Assembly (NCBI GenBank): GCA_963825175.1
Contig: CAWGSA010000002.1
Coordinates: forward strand, 496,001 to 560,000
Source of the DNA: DATFTF01 sp963825175
Lineage (GTDB): Bacteria > Acidobacteriota > Thermoanaerobaculia > UBA5066 > Gp7-AA6
Direction of reading: 5' to 3'
DNA: 64,000 nt
Part shown: one piece after another, positions 46,428-55,000 of the stretch
How the letters are laid out: every line of letters begins with the position of its first letter
Position numbering within the stretch: the stretch's first letter is position 1
Notes under the pieces: generated by a model
What the model was told of the DNA's origin: nothing
Seen by the model: only the letters and a program-made list of their open reading frames with translations
Database searches by the model: none
Program-made: the position numbers and the translations under genes

Positions 46428-47243
46428 TTGAAAAGAGAAATCGCCGCGGCGGTCGCGATTCCGATCGTCCTCGGCGTTCTCTTCTTCTTTCCTCCGATCG
46501 CGTTTGACTACCTGGTGGCCCTGGTGGCGCTCGCCGCGCTGTGGGAGTTCTATCGGCTGGCGGAGCGCAGCGGGCATCCGGTGGCCAAGACGGTGGGGTT
46601 CCTTGGCGGGATCGCGGTCTTCTCGGTCGCCCCATGGCTTTGGAATCGTCCGGATCCTCCCTTGGGCATCGGCGCCGCCGTCGTCGCGGAGGCCCTTCTG
46701 GTTCTGGCGCTTCTCGCCGTCGTCGCTCCTCTTTTCGCCGGCGTGGAGCCGGTCGCCGCGCTCGCGGGAGCGTCCTCGACGGTCCTGGGCGTTCTGACGA
46801 TCGCGCTTCCGGCGACGGCCATGTGTTATCTGCGCGCGTTCTCGCCGCGGGCGGTTCTCTTTCTCTTTCTCGTCGTATGGGGGTGCGACTCCTTCGCCTA
46901 CTACACCGGGAAGGCTTTCGGCCGCCGCAAGCTGGCGCCGCGGATCTCGCCCAACAAGACGTGGGAGGGAACGATCGGGGGCTTCCTGGGCGCCACGCTG
47001 GTGGGCGCGGCGGCGGCGACATGGCTTCTGCCGGAGCTGGGGCCGGTCCGCGGCGCCGTGGCCGCGGCCGCCGCCTCCTCCGCGGGGCAGATCGGCGATC
47101 TGGTCGAGTCGATGTGGAAGAGAGGCGCGGGCGTGAAGGACTCCGGCGTTTTCCTCCCTGGCCACGGCGGTTTCTACGACCGCGTCGATTCGCTTCTCTT
47201 CGCCGCGCCGGTTCTGGCCTTTTTCCTGGCCCCTCTGACATAA
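46428..47243 (+). CDS. cdsA: Phosphatidate cytidylyltransferase
   Basis: 271 residues, TTG 46428 start with GAGCGGGAGCG before it. About eight hydrophobic helices. The C-terminal CdsA signature is complete: ESMWKRGAGVKDSG, LPGHGGFYDRVDSLLF. RRKLAPRISPNKTWEGTIGG is the second family motif. It makes CDP-diacylglycerol for phospholipid synthesis at the inner membrane. Starts right after a dispersed repeat copy, which may hold its promoter region or leader. Confidence 0.94.
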   Translation: MKREIAAAVAIPIVLGVLFFFPPIAFDYLVALVALAALWEFYRLAERSGHPVAKTVGFLGGIAVFSVAPWLWNRPDPPLGIGAAVVAEALLVLALLAVVAPLFAGVEPVAALAGASSTVLGVLTIALPATAMCYLRAFSPRAVLFLFLVVWGCDSFAYYTGKAFGRRKLAPRISPNKTWEGTIGGFLGATLVGAAAATWLLPELGPVRGAVAAAAASSAGQIGDLVESMWKRGAGVKDSGVFLPGHGGFYDRVDSLLFAAPVLAFFLAPLT

Positions 47244-47252
47244 GCCACGGCC

Positions 47253-48764
47253 ATGCGGCCACGCCGGATTCTCCTGTTCGCCTTCGCCCTCTCGGGAGTC
47301 TGGTTCACCGGCTTCTTCCCTCCGGCCAACAATCCCAACGAGCTGTCCCGGATCGAAGCGGTGGTGGCTTTCGTCGAGCACGGGACCTTCTCCATCGACG
47401 CGGTGATTCCTCGCCTGGGCGACACCATGGACAAGTCGGTCTGGAACGGTCGGTTCTACTCCAACAAGGCGCCCGGCCTGATCTTCGCCGGCGTCGCCGT
47501 CTACCGCCTCCTCCGGGTCTTCTTCCTGCAGCCCGCCGTGGGGACTTCCATGGTCTTCGCGCTGATGCGCCTCGTCACGGTTACTCTCGCCGGGCTGATC
47601 GCGCTCGCGCGGTTGACGCGTCGTCTGGAGGAGGACCCCGGCCGGCGAAGAGCCGCCGCGTTGGTCGTCTTCGCGGCGGCCTTCGGGACTCCCTTCGCCA
47701 CCTACGCGCGCACCTTTTTCTCTCACGCCTGGACCGCGTCGCTGCTTTTCCTGGCCTGGGACCTCGTGCGCTCGAGCGGGGAGCCCCGACGCCGACAAGC
47801 CCGATGGCTCGTGCTGGCCGGTTTCGTGGCGGGCTGGGCCGCGATCTCGGAGTACACCGTCGCACCGATCGCGCTGGCGCTCGCCCTGCGAGCGGCGTGG
47901 AGCGCGAGCGGCTCGCGGATCCGGGCGCTCCTTCAGTTCGGGGCGGGAGCGGCGCCCCCGCTTCTTCTGCTCGGCGCCTACGACGCGATCTGCTTTGGCT
48001 CTCCGGTGCGGCTCTCCTCGGCCTGCGAGGCGTTTCCCGAGTACGCCGTCCTCGCTCACAGCGCGTTCTTCGGTCTCGGTCTGCCGCGCCCGGGCGCCGC
48101 GTGGGCCACGCTCTTTTCCAACACGCGCGGCGTTCTCCTCTTTTCCCCCTTCCTCGCATGGGCCGCCGCCGGCTGGCTTCGGTGGTGGCGCGCCGGCCGG
48201 GACCGGGCCGACGCCGCGTTCGTTCTGGCCGCCGTCTTTCTGATGTGGCTTCCGATCACCGGCTATCCGAACTGGGACGGCGGCTGGAGCCTGGGAATGC
48301 GCTACCTCCTGCCGGCGGTGCTGCTGGCGGTCCTGCCGATTCCGTGGGCCCTCGCGACGCCGCTCTCGCGCGGGCTCTTCCTCGCCGCGGTGTCGTTCTC
48401 CGCGGTTCTCCATGTGCTGGCCGGCTTCAGCTGGCCGCATTTCCCGGCCTCCATCGCCTGGCCCGCGGCGAGCGTCTCGGCCTGGCTCGTGGTCCATGGA
48501 GCGGTGGCGCCGAGTCTGGGAGGTCTCCTGGGATGGCCGGCGGCGATCTGCCTTCTGCCGCCGTTGGCGGCCGTCCTCTCCGCGTTCACCGCGGTCGTCC
48601 GGGAGCTTCCTCCCAGCCGGCCGGGCCGCGCCGTAGCGTGCGCGCTCGGGGCGGCTCTCTTCGGCGTCACACTGCTCAAGCCGCCGGCGATGTCGTCGGC
48701 CGACCTCGCGTGGCGGGAGCGCACCGCGCAGAAGCTCAAGGACAACGCCGTTCCGCGTCTGTGA
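47253..48764 (+). CDS. Polytopic membrane protein of unknown function
   Basis: 503 residues with ten or more hydrophobic helices. The first extracytoplasmic loop (FFPPANNPNELSRIEAVVAF and DKSVWNGRFYSNKAPGL) resembles those of polyprenol-dependent glycosyltransferases, with acidic residues near the first helix. I cannot assign a substrate or named family. It starts 9 bases after cdsA and ends 31 bases before dxr, so it lies inside the uppS-cdsA-dxr-rseP unit, an unusual insertion. Confidence 0.75.
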   Translation: MRPRRILLFAFALSGVWFTGFFPPANNPNELSRIEAVVAFVEHGTFSIDAVIPRLGDTMDKSVWNGRFYSNKAPGLIFAGVAVYRLLRVFFLQPAVGTSMVFALMRLVTVTLAGLIALARLTRRLEEDPGRRRAAALVVFAAAFGTPFATYARTFFSHAWTASLLFLAWDLVRSSGEPRRRQARWLVLAGFVAGWAAISEYTVAPIALALALRAAWSASGSRIRALLQFGAGAAPPLLLLGAYDAICFGSPVRLSSACEAFPEYAVLAHSAFFGLGLPRPGAAWATLFSNTRGVLLFSPFLAWAAAGWLRWWRAGRDRADAAFVLAAVFLMWLPITGYPNWDGGWSLGMRYLLPAVLLAVLPIPWALATPLSRGLFLAAVSFSAVLHVLAGFSWPHFPASIAWPAASVSAWLVVHGAVAPSLGGLLGWPAAICLLPPLAAVLSAFTAVVRELPPSRPGRAVACALGAALFGVTLLKPPAMSSADLAWRERTAQKLKDNAVPRL

Positions 48765-48795
48765 CGCGCCCGGGCCGATATAATCGGCCGTTCCG

Positions 48796-49977
48796 ATGAA
48801 GAACCTCTCCGTCCTGGGCTCCACCGGCTCGATCGGGCGATCGGCGCTGGACGTCGTCGAGGCCTTCTCCGGCCAGTTCCGGGTGGTGGCTCTGGCCGCC
48901 GGCCGGTCGGTGGAGAAGCTGGCCGAGCAGGTCGTGGCCCACAATCCAAAACTTGTGTCGGTGGCGGGAGACGAGGAAGCCCGGCGGCTCCGGGCTCTTC
49001 TGCCCGGATCCTGCTCCGCGCGGGTGGTGGCCGGGCGCGGCGGACTGGAAGAGGTCGCCACGCTCGACGAGGCCGACGTCGTCGTCGGCGGGCTGGTCGG
49101 CGCGCTCGGTCTGCGCTCGGCCTACGCCGCCGTGGTGGCCGGCAAGCGCCTGGCCCTCGCCAACAAGGAAACGCTGGTCGTTGCGGGAGAGTTGATCCTG
49201 CGGGAAGCGCGCAAGAGCGGCGCGGAGATCCTCCCGGTCGATTCCGAGCATTGCGCCATCCACCAGGCGCTGCGGTGCGGCAGCTCCCGGGAGGTCGAGT
49301 CGCTCGTGCTCACCGCGTCGGGCGGTCCGTTCCGCGAGCGGGACCTCTCCACGTTCGGATCGATCACGGTCGAGGACGCTCTGGCTCATCCCACCTGGAA
49401 GATGGGGCCGAAGATCACGATCGACTCGGCCACCATGATGAACAAGGGGCTGGAAATCATCGAAGCCCATTTCCTGTTCGGAGTGCCGGCGCGGGCGATC
49501 CGCGTCGTGATCCATCCGCAGTCGGTCGTGCACTCCTTCGTCGAGTTCGTCGACGGCTCGCTGGTGGCGCAGCTGGCCAGGAACGACATGCGGTTCCCCA
49601 TCCTGTATGCCCTGACCTATCCCGACCGGATTCCCAACGCGTTGGGACGTCTGGATCTCGTCGCCGCGCACCGCCTCGAGTTTTTCGAGGTGGAAGCGGA
49701 GCGTTATCCGGCCGTCGAGATCGCCCGAGCGGCGCTGTCGGAGGGAGGCGGAGCGCCGGCGGTCGTCAACGCGGCCAACGAGGTCGCCGTGGAGGCTTTC
49801 CTCCGAGGGAAGATTTCGTTTCCCGACATCGTTCACGTGGTGGCGGACACGGCCGAGGAGGTCGGCGGGCAGCCCGCGCCCGGGTCGCTGGAGGAAGCGG
49901 AGGAGATCGATCGCATCGCGCGAAGCCGCGCCCACAGCATCGCCCATCGTCTCTCCGGCGCGGTCGTGGCCCACTGA
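48796..49977 (+). CDS. dxr: 1-deoxy-D-xylulose 5-phosphate reductoisomerase
   Basis: 393 residues. VLGSTGSIGRSALDVVEAF is the NADPH-binding start, ALANKETLVVAGEL, PVDSEHCAIHQAL and TASGGPFRERDLSTF are diagnostic, and KITIDSATMMNKGLEIIEA is the metal/substrate region. It carries out the second step of the methylerythritol phosphate pathway to isoprenoids. rseP follows 42 bases later. Confidence 0.97.
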   Translation: MKNLSVLGSTGSIGRSALDVVEAFSGQFRVVALAAGRSVEKLAEQVVAHNPKLVSVAGDEEARRLRALLPGSCSARVVAGRGGLEEVATLDEADVVVGGLVGALGLRSAYAAVVAGKRLALANKETLVVAGELILREARKSGAEILPVDSEHCAIHQALRCGSSREVESLVLTASGGPFRERDLSTFGSITVEDALAHPTWKMGPKITIDSATMMNKGLEIIEAHFLFGVPARAIRVVIHPQSVVHSFVEFVDGSLVAQLARNDMRFPILYALTYPDRIPNALGRLDLVAAHRLEFFEVEAERYPAVEIARAALSEGGGAPAVVNAANEVAVEAFLRGKISFPDIVHVVADTAEEVGGQPAPGSLEEAEEIDRIARSRAHSIAHRLSGAVVAH

Positions 49978-50019
49978 GTCCGTGATGAACCGGACCGAAA
50001 CCCCCAGGAGCGAACCGTC

Positions 50020-51378
50020 TTGACCTACATCGGAAATACGCTCGCGCTCGTTCTCGTGCTTTCCGTCCTCGTGTTCGTTCACGAGTTCGGCCACTTCGCC
50101 GTGGCCAAGGCCTTCGGCTTCCCCGTCGAGGTGTTCTCCTTCGGGTTCGGCAAGCGCCTGTTCGGAAAGAAATGGCGAGGGACGGATTACCGGGTGTCTG
50201 CGCTGCCGCTGGGCGGATACGTCCGGGTGATCGGACTGGGCCCGGACGAGTCGACCCTGGCGGAGGGAACCTCGGTCGAGGCCCCGCCGGTGGGGAAGCG
50301 CTGGCAGAGGGGACTGATCCTGCTGGCCGGGCCGGGGATGAACTTCGTCCTGGCGCTCCTGCTGTATGCGGCGGTGCTGGCGCTGGGGGTCAAGGTCTAC
50401 GCCTACCAGCTCGAGATCCCGGTGGTGCGCGTCGTGGAGAAGGACTCGCCCGGGGCGCAGGCCGGGTTCCTGCCCGGGGACCGGATCCTGGCGATCGACG
50501 GGCACGCGACGCCGCAGTGGCAGGACGCGGAGTTTCTCTTCGCCATGAACGCGCGGGAGAGGCTGGACGTGCTGGTCGAGCGCGGAGGTGCGCGCCTGCA
50601 CCTGCCGGTGACGCCGCGCGCGGAGAGCAAGTACGACCTGGGAGAAGTGGGGCTCGAGCCCGGGGTCCCGGCCCAGCCCAAGATCGTGAGCGTCGTGCAG
50701 GGAGATCCCGCCGACCGCGCGGGGCTGCGTGGAGGCGACGTGATCGTGGCGGTGGCCGGCAAGCCCATCCGCGCCTATCCCCAGGATGTCTTCAAGCAGT
50801 TCGTGGCGGCCATGACCGCGGCCTCGCCCGGCCCGTTCGAGATCACGTACGAGAGGAAGGGCCACGCCGCCACCACCCGGATTTCGCCGCGCAAGGACGC
50901 GGACGGGACCTGGAAGGTCGGCGCGCAGGTGGGCGCGGACATGGCGGAAGTGGTGGAGCAGTTTCCGATCCCCCGCGCTTTCGTCGAGAGCTGGCATCGC
51001 GTGCGCAAGGATTTCCGCACGACCCTCTCCGTGCTGGGCCGCCTCTTCCGGGGCAAGGCCAGCATGCGGACGATGTCCGGGCCCATCGACATCGCCAAGT
51101 TCTCCGGGGCCGAGGCGCGCCGGGGAGCGGTGCCGCTGGTCGCGCTGATGGCCGGCCTTTCGCTGCAGCTGGGCATCTTCAACCTGCTGCCGATTCCGGT
51201 CCTCGACGGCGGGCACCTCTTTCTGGTGTGCGTGGAAGGGCTCGTGCGCCGGGATTTCTCGCTGCGCGTCAAGGAGCGCATCCTGCAGGTCGGCTTCGTG
51301 CTGATCCTGGCCCTGGTGTCGGTGATCCTCTACAACGATCTGGCCAAGAATCTTCCGGCGAAGTGGTGGCCTTTTTAG
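50020..51378 (+). CDS. rseP: Site-2 protease, RseP family
   Basis: 452 residues. TTG 50020 has CAGGAG before it. The zinc motif HEFGH is at residues 21-25 in the first helix, and the distal LLPIPVLDGGHL supplies the third ligand. Two PDZ-like domains lie between (VEKDSPGAQAGFLPGDRIL, VVQGDPADRAGLRGGDVI). It cuts membrane-bound regulators such as anti-sigma factors in the envelope stress response. A dispersed repeat begins 2 bases after the stop. Confidence 0.95.
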   Translation: MTYIGNTLALVLVLSVLVFVHEFGHFAVAKAFGFPVEVFSFGFGKRLFGKKWRGTDYRVSALPLGGYVRVIGLGPDESTLAEGTSVEAPPVGKRWQRGLILLAGPGMNFVLALLLYAAVLALGVKVYAYQLEIPVVRVVEKDSPGAQAGFLPGDRILAIDGHATPQWQDAEFLFAMNARERLDVLVERGGARLHLPVTPRAESKYDLGEVGLEPGVPAQPKIVSVVQGDPADRAGLRGGDVIVAVAGKPIRAYPQDVFKQFVAAMTAASPGPFEITYERKGHAATTRISPRKDADGTWKVGAQVGADMAEVVEQFPIPRAFVESWHRVRKDFRTTLSVLGRLFRGKASMRTMSGPIDIAKFSGAEARRGAVPLVALMAGLSLQLGIFNLLPIPVLDGGHLFLVCVEGLVRRDFSLRVKERILQVGFVLILALVSVILYNDLAKNLPAKWWPF

Positions 51379-51380
51379 CC

Positions 51381-51536
51381 GTCGCTTCCGCTCGCTCGGG
51401 ATCTGCGCTTTGCGCACCGGCTGTCCGCTCGGCCGGATGCGGCCTCGACGGCCCGCCTGATCCCTCCCTCGCTCACGCTCCCGCGGCGCGCGCCTCCTCC
51501 TTCGCTTCCGCTCAGGAGACTACGCGCGCCGCGACC
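51381..51536 (+). repeat. Dispersed ~155-bp element, copy C
   Basis: Starts 2 bases after the rseP stop: GTCGCTTCCGCTCG, CTCGGCCGGATGCGGCCTC, CTGATCCCTCCC, CTCCCGCGGCGCGCGCC, ACTACGCGCGCCGCGA. The remaining spacer to 51676 shows nothing except the ribosome site of the next gene. Confidence 0.78.
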
Positions 51537-51676
51537 GGGGCTTCCGTTGGAGACCGCCGAACGCCTGACGAAATGTTGGCGCCTGCGCGCGGATCCGGGT
51601 GGAGATAGCGAACGAGGCGCTGGGGCTCTGAAGATCCAGCGCCTGGCACTGTGAGTTTGCCTCCGGAGGTTCTTCG

Positions 51677-54061
51677 CTGAGACTCGAAGTCCCCGCCCTC
51701 TGGCTGACCTATGCGGCCGCGGCGAGCCTCTCGGTGTGGCTCGCGCGCCGGTTCGTCGGCGGCCTCGGGCGCCGGGCCGCCGTGGTGCTGGTTCTCGCGC
51801 CCCTGCTCTTCACGGGAAAGGCGATGCTTCTCGGACGGCTCTATGGCCCGTCCGACCTCTATTTCGGCGGCGAGCCCTGGTCGCGGATCGCCGCGCAAAG
51901 CGGCGTCCCGACCGCCGCGCCGGGCGGCGTCGCGAAGATCGCCAACCCGATCCTCTCCGACCTGGCCTTCGCCAACATGCCGTGGCGGGCGGCGGTTCGG
52001 GAAGCCGTCGGCCACGGCCGCTTCCCTTTCTGGAACCGCTTCGTCCTGGGCGGCACGCCGCTCCTGGCCGCGGCGCAGGCGGCGATCTTCCATCCGTCGA
52101 CGTGGCTCGCGATCTTCCTGCCCTTGCCGCTCTCGTGGACCTTCTCCTGCTCGTTCACGCTCTTTCTCGCTCTGCTCGCCGGATTTCTCCTCTTTCGCGA
52201 TTTCGCACTGTCCGAGACGGCGGCGCTCGCCGGCGCGGTCGGGTGGGGCTTCTCGACCTACATGATCTTCTGGAACGGGTGGAGCGTCGGGACTTCGATC
52301 GCGGCGCTTCCGCTCCTGCTTCTGGGCTTGCGGCGGATCGTCGCGGGCGCGTCGGGCTCGATGGGATTGACCGTGGCCGCGCTGCTGCTTCTGGTGGCCG
52401 GCGGACATCCCGAGAGCTGGCTGCACGGCGCGGCGGCGGCGGGAGTCTTCTTCGTCTGGGAGCTCCTCCCCCGGCGGCGTGCGGATGTTGTGCGCGGCCT
52501 TGGTCGGGCAGTGGGTGCGGCCGTTCTGGCTTTTCTTCTCGCCGCTCCGCAGCTCTTTCCGCTCCTCGAGGCGATCCCGCACTCCGCCGAGTACCGGGCC
52601 CGGAGGGAAATGCTCGCGTCGGGGCGATCGCGCCAGTCGGTCGCTGCCGCGGAGTCGGCGCGGCGGATGCTTCCGGCCGTGCTCCCGTTCGCCTATGGGA
52701 TCTTCGGGAAGAGCCCCGTGCAGAGCGAGCGCGCGGACGGCTCCGGGGTCCCTCTGGCGTACGCCGGGGCCATGCTCTTTCCGCTGGCGGCACTGGGTCT
52801 TTTTTCGAAGCGCCGGGTTGAACGCGGCCGTACAATATTTGTATTGTTGGCTGCGGCCGGAGTCCTGGCCGGCGCGAGCGCGCCGGGCCTTCTGGACGTG
52901 TTGACACGGCTCCCCGGCTTTTCGCTGGCGTTGAACTATCGGCTGGTCTTTCTGGCCGGCCTGGGTCTGGCCGGCCTCGCGGCGTTCGGGGTCGACGCGA
53001 TCGGGGGAGGAGAGCGACGGCGGGCGCCGGGCCTGGCGCTGGCGTGCGCGGCGATTCTGCTTGCCGCCGCCCTTCTCGCCCGGGGCGTTTATCGGGAGCG
53101 GGACCTTCCCGCCGCTTTCGTCGCGACTTCGCTCGGCTTCGAGGTCGCTCCGCTCCTGCTCTTCGTTGGCCTGGCGGCGTTTCCCCGCTTCGGCGGCCCG
53201 GCCGTCGCGGCCGGAGCGCTTCTCCTTCTCGCGGGACAGCGCGCCCTGGAGATGGGCGGAACCTATCCGACCCTTCCCGCCTCGACGCTCGCTCCGCGGC
53301 TCGAGGCGCTGGACGGTGTGGGCGCAAGCGGCCCGGCCCGAGTCGTGGCTCTCGGCGACGTCTTTCGTCCCAACGCCGCGGCTCTGTATGGCGTCGAAGA
53401 CGTCCGAGGCTACGAGTCGATCGTGCTGGACAGGCTGGCGGACACCTTCCCGTCGTGGTCCGTGCCCCAGGCGGCTTCGTTCAACCGCGTCGACGACCTC
53501 CAACGCCCGTTCCTGCGTCTCTTGAACGTCCGGTACGCGCTCGCGCCGCCGGACTCCGCCGCGCCGCAGGGATGGCGCGCGGTTTCCCGCGACGCGGCGG
53601 CGTCGTTGCTCGAGAATCCGGCCGCGATGGACCGGGCCTTCGTTCCGGAGACGGTCCGCCGCGTGCCCGACGGGCGGCAGGCGCTCCAGGAGATGAAAGC
53701 CGCGGACGACTTCTCCGCCACGGTCTGGCTCGAGGGCTCCTCTTCGCCGCGCTCGGAGGCCAACGGCCGGGCCCTCCTCGAGCTGCGCGAGTCCGGCCCC
53801 GATCTCGTCGTCGCCGCCGACGCTGACGCGCCGACGCTCGTGGCAACTTCGCTGCCGGCCTGGCCCGGTTGGCGGGCGCGGGCCGGCGGGCGCGAGCTCG
53901 AGGTCTTCCCGGTCGACCATGCCTTCGTCGGTTTCTTCGTCCCTCGCGGCCGATCGCTCGTCAGGCTGACGTACCGGCCCGACTCGTGGGGCGTCGGCGT
54001 GGCCTGCGCGGTCGCCGGCGCTCTGGGAGCGATCGGAAGCGTTCTCGCGCGCCGCTCGTGA
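51677..54061 (+). CDS. YfhO-family polytopic membrane protein, copy 1
   Basis: About 794 residues with many hydrophobic helices and a C-terminal soluble domain. Family features: LLFTGKAMLLGRLYGPSDLY, WNRFVLGGTPLLAAAQAAIF, AGGHPESWLHGAA, RLPGFSLALNYRLVFLAGLG, then FNRVDDLQRPFLRLLNVRYA. YfhO relatives are linked to glycosylation of lipoteichoic acid or surface glycans. CTG 51677 is 7 bases after GGAGG and gives an N-terminus aligning with copy 2. GTG 51734 is the next in-frame start but would cut the first helix and lacks a ribosome site. Confidence 0.82.
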   Translation: MRLEVPALWLTYAAAASLSVWLARRFVGGLGRRAAVVLVLAPLLFTGKAMLLGRLYGPSDLYFGGEPWSRIAAQSGVPTAAPGGVAKIANPILSDLAFANMPWRAAVREAVGHGRFPFWNRFVLGGTPLLAAAQAAIFHPSTWLAIFLPLPLSWTFSCSFTLFLALLAGFLLFRDFALSETAALAGAVGWGFSTYMIFWNGWSVGTSIAALPLLLLGLRRIVAGASGSMGLTVAALLLLVAGGHPESWLHGAAAAGVFFVWELLPRRRADVVRGLGRAVGAAVLAFLLAAPQLFPLLEAIPHSAEYRARREMLASGRSRQSVAAAESARRMLPAVLPFAYGIFGKSPVQSERADGSGVPLAYAGAMLFPLAALGLFSKRRVERGRTIFVLLAAAGVLAGASAPGLLDVLTRLPGFSLALNYRLVFLAGLGLAGLAAFGVDAIGGGERRRAPGLALACAAILLAAALLARGVYRERDLPAAFVATSLGFEVAPLLLFVGLAAFPRFGGPAVAAGALLLLAGQRALEMGGTYPTLPASTLAPRLEALDGVGASGPARVVALGDVFRPNAAALYGVEDVRGYESIVLDRLADTFPSWSVPQAASFNRVDDLQRPFLRLLNVRYALAPPDSAAPQGWRAVSRDAAASLLENPAAMDRAFVPETVRRVPDGRQALQEMKAADDFSATVWLEGSSSPRSEANGRALLELRESGPDLVVAADADAPTLVATSLPAWPGWRARAGGRELEVFPVDHAFVGFFVPRGRSLVRLTYRPDSWGVGVACAVAGALGAIGSVLARRS

Positions 54062-54199
54062 GCGGCCTTCCGACCTCGAGAAGACACCCGCCGATCCTGA
54101 GCGGTTTGCGTCCGGGCTCGAAGGTACAATCCCGCGCGTGCGTTTCTCGACGGATTCTCGCGCGCGTCCCGCGATTTTCTTCGACGGCCGGGTCGAGCC

Positions 54200-54964
54200 A
54201 TGAAGCCCTCTTCGGACGCCGGCAAGCTGCAGCAGGAGCACTTCGATTCGATCGCAGCCGAGTACGCCGCCTCCTACGGTGACCCGTGGAGCCAGGCGTA
54301 CCGGCGGCGGTTCTTCAACGAGCCGATGCTGGGCGATCTCGATCTGTCCGGGGCGAAGGTCGTCGACGCAATGTGTGGAAGCGGCGAGACGACCGGCTTC
54401 CTGCTGGAGAAAAAAAGCCAGGTGACGGGAGTCGACATCTCGGAGCAGGAGATGGCTCTCTTTCGGGAGCGCTTCCCGAGCTGCAGCACGCGGTGCACGT
54501 CGATCCTCGAGACGGATCTGGAGAGCAACGCCTATGACTGCGTCGTGGTGGTCGGCGGCCTTCATCACCTCCATCCCCATGTCCCCGACGCGCTCGAAGA
54601 GATTCATCGGATCCTGCGGCCCGGCGGCTACTTCTGTTTCACGGAGCCCCATCGAAGCTCCCTCCCCAACGTGGCCCGGCGAATGTGGTACCGGGCGGAC
54701 AAGCTCTTCGCGGCCAACGAGGCGGCCATCGACCTGGAGGTCTTGAAGGCGCAATGGGCCTCGAAATTCGAGTTCGTCAAGGAGGAGTACAAGGGCAATA
54801 TCGCCTACCTCCTCGTCTTGAACTCCCTGATCTTCCGCATACCCGTGCGCTGGAAGCCGGCGTATTCGCCGCTGTTGATCCGGGCCGAGGCGGTCATCGA
54901 GCGGATGCAGGGAAGACTCCTCTCATGCTTCGTGGTCGGCCGTTGGCGCAAGCGCAAGCCGTAA
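54200..54964 (+). CDS. SAM-dependent methyltransferase, class I
   Basis: 254 residues. VVDAMCGSGETTGFLLEK is motif I (glycine-rich SAM loop), VTGVDISEQEMALF motif II, and VVVVGGLHHLHPHVPDALEE with HRILRPGGYFCFTEPH complete a UbiE/COQ5-like fold. It sits between the two YfhO genes, 36 bases before the second, and probably modifies a sugar or lipid in the same surface pathway. The substrate is unknown. Confidence 0.85.
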   Translation: MKPSSDAGKLQQEHFDSIAAEYAASYGDPWSQAYRRRFFNEPMLGDLDLSGAKVVDAMCGSGETTGFLLEKKSQVTGVDISEQEMALFRERFPSCSTRCTSILETDLESNAYDCVVVVGGLHHLHPHVPDALEEIHRILRPGGYFCFTEPHRSSLPNVARRMWYRADKLFAANEAAIDLEVLKAQWASKFEFVKEEYKGNIAYLLVLNSLIFRIPVRWKPAYSPLLIRAEAVIERMQGRLLSCFVVGRWRKRKP

Positions 54965-55000
54965 CGCCCGCATGAACAAAGCGGGCTAGAGTCCGCCTCG

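Noticed and set aside
46344..49061. 905-residue open frame on the minus strand, and similar long minus frames at 48736-51417, 51512-54754 and 54986-57256
   Set aside because: They lie opposite uppS-cdsA, dxr, rseP and the YfhO genes. Their products are Arg/Gly/Glu-rich, without domains, as expected for shadows in GC-rich DNA.
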